A DNA stretch of 64,000 nt from Actinomycetota bacterium. Lineage in GTDB: Bacteria; Actinomycetota; Actinomycetes; Streptosporangiales; Streptosporangiaceae. How positions within the stretch are numbered: position 1 is the stretch's first letter; each line of letters opens with the position of its first letter. The translations under genes and the position numbers were made by a program. The DNA lies in assembly GCA_019240215.1 (NCBI GenBank), contig JAFAYQ010000063.1, positions 62,001 through 126,000 of the forward strand. The letters are read 5' to 3'. A model generated the notes under the pieces. That model worked only from the letters and a program-made list of their open reading frames with translations, did no database searches and was not told the origin of the DNA. Shown in pieces: positions 61,595 through 64,000 of the stretch.

Positions 61595-61644
61595 GGCGCC
61601 ACCTGGGCGGCGGCCGGTTCACGAATCCCTAAGGTCTGGTCAAC

Positions 61645-64000
61645 TCAGTCCAGCAGGGCGCGGATGTCGTCGTCGGTCAGGGCGCCCCCGAAGGCGGAGG
61701 CGTCGTCGTCGAGGACGTCGGTGAACAGCTGGGCCTTGCGGGCCTTGAGCGCCATCACCTTTTCCTCGATGGTGTCGCGGGAGACCAGCCGGTAGACCAT
61801 CACGTTCCTGGTCTGGCCGATGCGGTGCGTGCGGTCGACCGCCTGGGCTTCGGTGGCGGGATTCCACCAGGGGTCGAGCAGGAAGCAGTAGTCGGCCTCG
61901 GTCAGGTTGAGGCCGAACCCGCCCGCCTTGAGGCTGATCAGGAAGACCGGGACCGTGCCGTCCTTGAACCGGGTGATCACGGCGGCCCGGTCGCGGGTCC
62001 GGCCGTCGAGGTAGCAGTATTCGATGCCGTCGGCGTCGAGACGCTCGCGGACCTTGCCCAGGAAGCCGGTGAACTGGCTGAACACCAGAGCCCGGTGGCC
62101 GCCGTCGGCCACCTCGCCGAGGTGCTCGAGCAGCGCGTCGATCTTGGCCGAGGCCAGCCCCTCGTACTCGTCGTCGACCAGGCCGGCGTGCAGGCTGAGC
62201 TGGCGCAGCAGGGTCAGTGAGCGGAAGATCGCGAACCGGTTGCCGTTGACGTCGTCCATCAGCCCCAGCACCTTGTGCCGCTCGCGCTGCAGCCGGGTCT
62301 GGTAGACCTTGCGGTGCTGCGGGTGCAGGTCGACCTCCAGCACCTGTTCCTGCTTGGCGGGCAGATCGGCCGCCACCTGCTCCTTGACCCGGCGCCGGAT
62401 CAGCGGCCGGATCCGCCGCTGGAGCTGGGCCAGCCGGTCGCGGTCGGCCATCTTCTCCACCGGCTTGGCGTAGTACTCGCGGAACCGCTCGGGGCTCGGG
62501 AACAGGCCCGGAGCGGTGATCGACAGCAGCGACCACAGCTCCATCAGATTGTTCTCCAGCGGGGTGCCGGTGATCGCGATCTTGGTCGGGGCGGCCAGCC
62601 GCCGGGCGCACTGGTACACCTTGGACTGCCGGTTCTTGGCGTGCTGGGCCTCGTCGAGCAGCAGGCCGGACCAGGTCAGCCCGTTGTAGGCGTCGAAGTC
62701 GGTGCGCAGCAGGGTGTACGAGGTGACGACCGCGTCGGCCCCGGCCACCATCTCGCCCAGGTCCCGGCCGCGGCGGCCGACGGTGGCCGAGATCGGCACC
62801 ACGTCGAGGCCGGGGGTGAACCGGCGGGCCTCGGTCACCCAGTTGGCGACCACGCTGGTCGGCGCCACGATCAGGAACGGCCCGCCGTCCGGGTCGCGCT
62901 CGCGGGCCCGGCTGATCAGCGCCAGGCACTGCAGCGTCTTGCCCAGCCCCATGTCGTCGGCCAGGATCCCGCCCAGCCGGTGCTCCCACAGGAACGACAG
63001 CCAGCCGTAGCCCTCCTGCTGGTAGGGGCGCAGCTGGGCCTGCAGCCCGGCCGGCGGCTCGGCCTGCTCGCCCACGTCGGCTTCGAGCAGGCCGTGGACC
63101 TGCCGCTGCCAGGACGTGGCCTGGTCGGCGACCACGCCCAGCGAGGCCAGCTCGTCCCAGAACCCGGCCTGGAACCGGCTGATCCGCAGCTGGTCGGGGG
63201 GCAGCTCCTGCAGCGCCCGGGCCTCGTCGATCAGCCGGGCCAGCGTCTGCAGCTCGGGCCGGTCGAGGTCGAACCACACCCCGTCCGGCAGCAGCAGCTG
63301 CGGCTCGCCGCGGCTGAGGGCCAGGAACAGCTGGAGGAACGGCACGTCCTGGCCCTCGACGGTGATCGTCACGTCGAGGTCGAACCAGTCGTTGTCGCCC
63401 GCCACCTCGGTGGTGGCCACCGCGATCTGGAGGGTGTCGCCCGCCTCGCGGTAGTCGGCCGGGGTGCCGGTCACCTCGACCGTCAGCCCCGGCACCTCCC
63501 GCAGCCGGGGCAGCAGCTCGGTGGTGAACCGCATGGTGGCCATGCCGGTCAGCCGCAAGCTGGGCAGCAGCGTCTCGGCCAGCGGCCGGGCCACCCCGGC
63601 GCCCCGGTGCAGCAGGCCGTAGGCCCGCAGCGGCAGGCTGGTGATGTCCAGCCCGGCCAGCAGGTCCCGCTCGGCGGTCAGGTCGCGGTAGCCGGCGTCC
63701 CTGGTGTCGGGCGGCAGCGCCGTCCGCTCGGTGGCGTCGCCGATCCGGTACTCCCACTCCCAGTTCAGGTCGAGGCCGTGGTCGTCGCCGTAGCGGGCCC
63801 GCAGTACCAGCTCGGGACCGGTGACCGAGGGCAGCCCGACCGAGCCATCCGAGCTGGTCAGCTCGGCCGCCTGCCGCAGCCGCGGGTAGTACTGGCGCCG
63901 GAACCGGGGCTCGTCGGCGGCCGGCACCCGCAGCGGGGTGCCCGACAGCGCCATCCGCTGCAGGGCGGGCGGCACCGGCCGGGCCAGCCGGACCAGCCGG
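61645..64000 (-). CDS. SNF2/SWI-family DEAD-like helicase (N-terminal part outside window)
   Basis: At least 785 residues; the frame is open to the window edge, so the start lies beyond it. N-terminal visible part: SNF2_assoc-like domain (about the first 300 residues). Helicase core: GGILADDMGLGKTLQCLALI (motif I), IVAPTSVVANW, LLLDEAQHAKN (DEAQ box), AITGTPLENNLMELWSLL, then in the second lobe ALVFSQFTGFLGKVRERL, FLISLKAGGFGLNLTEADY and DPWWNPATEAQAVDRTHRIGQ. Full-length relatives have about 1000 residues with an N-terminal SWIM zinc finger. It remodels protein-DNA complexes by ATP-driven translocation; in bacteria such proteins occur both as housekeeping and defence-island genes. Confidence 0.92.
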   Translation of the reverse strand, partial: RLVRLARPVPPALQRMALSGTPLRVPAADEPRFRRQYYPRLRQAAELTSSDGSVGLPSVTGPELVLRARYGDDHGLDLNWEWEYRIGDATERTALPPDTRDAGYRDLTAERDLLAGLDITSLPLRAYGLLHRGAGVARPLAETLLPSLRLTGMATMRFTTELLPRLREVPGLTVEVTGTPADYREAGDTLQIAVATTEVAGDNDWFDLDVTITVEGQDVPFLQLFLALSRGEPQLLLPDGVWFDLDRPELQTLARLIDEARALQELPPDQLRISRFQAGFWDELASLGVVADQATSWQRQVHGLLEADVGEQAEPPAGLQAQLRPYQQEGYGWLSFLWEHRLGGILADDMGLGKTLQCLALISRARERDPDGGPFLIVAPTSVVANWVTEARRFTPGLDVVPISATVGRRGRDLGEMVAGADAVVTSYTLLRTDFDAYNGLTWSGLLLDEAQHAKNRQSKVYQCARRLAAPTKIAITGTPLENNLMELWSLLSITAPGLFPSPERFREYYAKPVEKMADRDRLAQLQRRIRPLIRRRVKEQVAADLPAKQEQVLEVDLHPQHRKVYQTRLQRERHKVLGLMDDVNGNRFAIFRSLTLLRQLSLHAGLVDDEYEGLASAKIDALLEHLGEVADGGHRALVFSQFTGFLGKVRERLDADGIEYCYLDGRTRDRAAVITRFKDGTVPVFLISLKAGGFGLNLTEADYCFLLDPWWNPATEAQAVDRTHRIGQTRNVMVYRLVSRDTIEEKVMALKARKAQLFTDVLDDDASAFGGALTDDDIRALLD

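Noticed and set aside
61645-64000. Assigning the SNF2 helicase to a defence system such as DISARM
   Set aside because: No methylase, PLD-nuclease or DUF1998 partner gene is visible within the window; a housekeeping SNF2 protein is equally likely.

Overview
The window is a chromosomal segment of a very GC-rich actinobacterium. Evidence: strong third-position G/C bias, GTG/TTG starts, TAGCGT-type -10 elements placed 6-7 nt before start codons (leaderless style), sugar ABC importers without their own ATPase, and LacI/TetR/LysR regulators typical of soil Actinobacteria. I cannot name the genus. No rRNA, tRNA or CRISPR array was seen. Coding density is high and many genes are coupled by ATGA/GTGA/TGATG overlaps.

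Layout. 0-3.1 kb: end of an unknown gene, a secreted GDSL/SGNH esterase with a small downstream ORF, a PH-domain membrane protein and a LacI regulator. 3.1-15.7 kb: a carbohydrate-use operon behind a clear promoter: GH127 beta-L-arabinofuranosidase, sugar-binding lipoprotein, two permeases, and three large intracellular proteins that look like (alpha/alpha)6 glycosidases but that I cannot place in a family with certainty. 15.7-19.2 kb: GAF-PAS-GGDEF diguanylate cyclase and a Tat-exported beta-helix protein. 19.3-42.1 kb: a large catabolic region with SDRs, two FAH-family hydrolases, a cupin, a two-domain extradiol-type VOC protein, three LysR-type genes in or beside it, a ribose-type ABC importer with a fused ATPase-permease, FAD enzymes, an ACMSD-like amidohydrolase and an HpcH/HpaI aldolase. 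It reads as uptake and ring-cleavage breakdown of an aromatic, perhaps glycosylated, compound. It is interrupted by an APH-like gene, a truncated low-GC gene and an IS110-type element (about 22.7-24.13 kb), and by a MacB/FtsX-type ABC pair (38.3-41.3 kb).

42.1-49.6 kb is accessory and partly decaying: an alpha/beta-hydrolase remnant, a divergent pair of a YdcF-like protein and a SIR2-helical-repeat protein (defence-like), a LysR gene, two broken housekeeping-like genes, and a TetR/FAD-monooxygenase pair around a nested palindromic operator. 49.6-56.2 kb holds a TerC protein fused to four EF-hands, an AI-2E family exporter, TetR, a quinone-oxidoreductase/FAD-oxidase fusion and tryptophan 2,3-dioxygenase.

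56.2-61.05 kb is the most unusual part. A small 60-residue protein converges on a SIR2-GAF protein, and divergent from that is a protein with an N-terminal HTH, a cyclic-nucleotide-binding domain and a class III nucleotidyl-cyclase-like domain. Base composition between 56.2 and 58.8 kb is clearly lower in GC than the surroundings. The architecture suggests a cyclic-nucleotide-controlled NAD-depleting conflict system related in logic to Pycsar/CBASS but, to my knowledge, not described in this form. The window ends with a deletion-bearing phosphodiester-glycosidase pseudogene and the C-terminal three quarters of a SNF2-type helicase.
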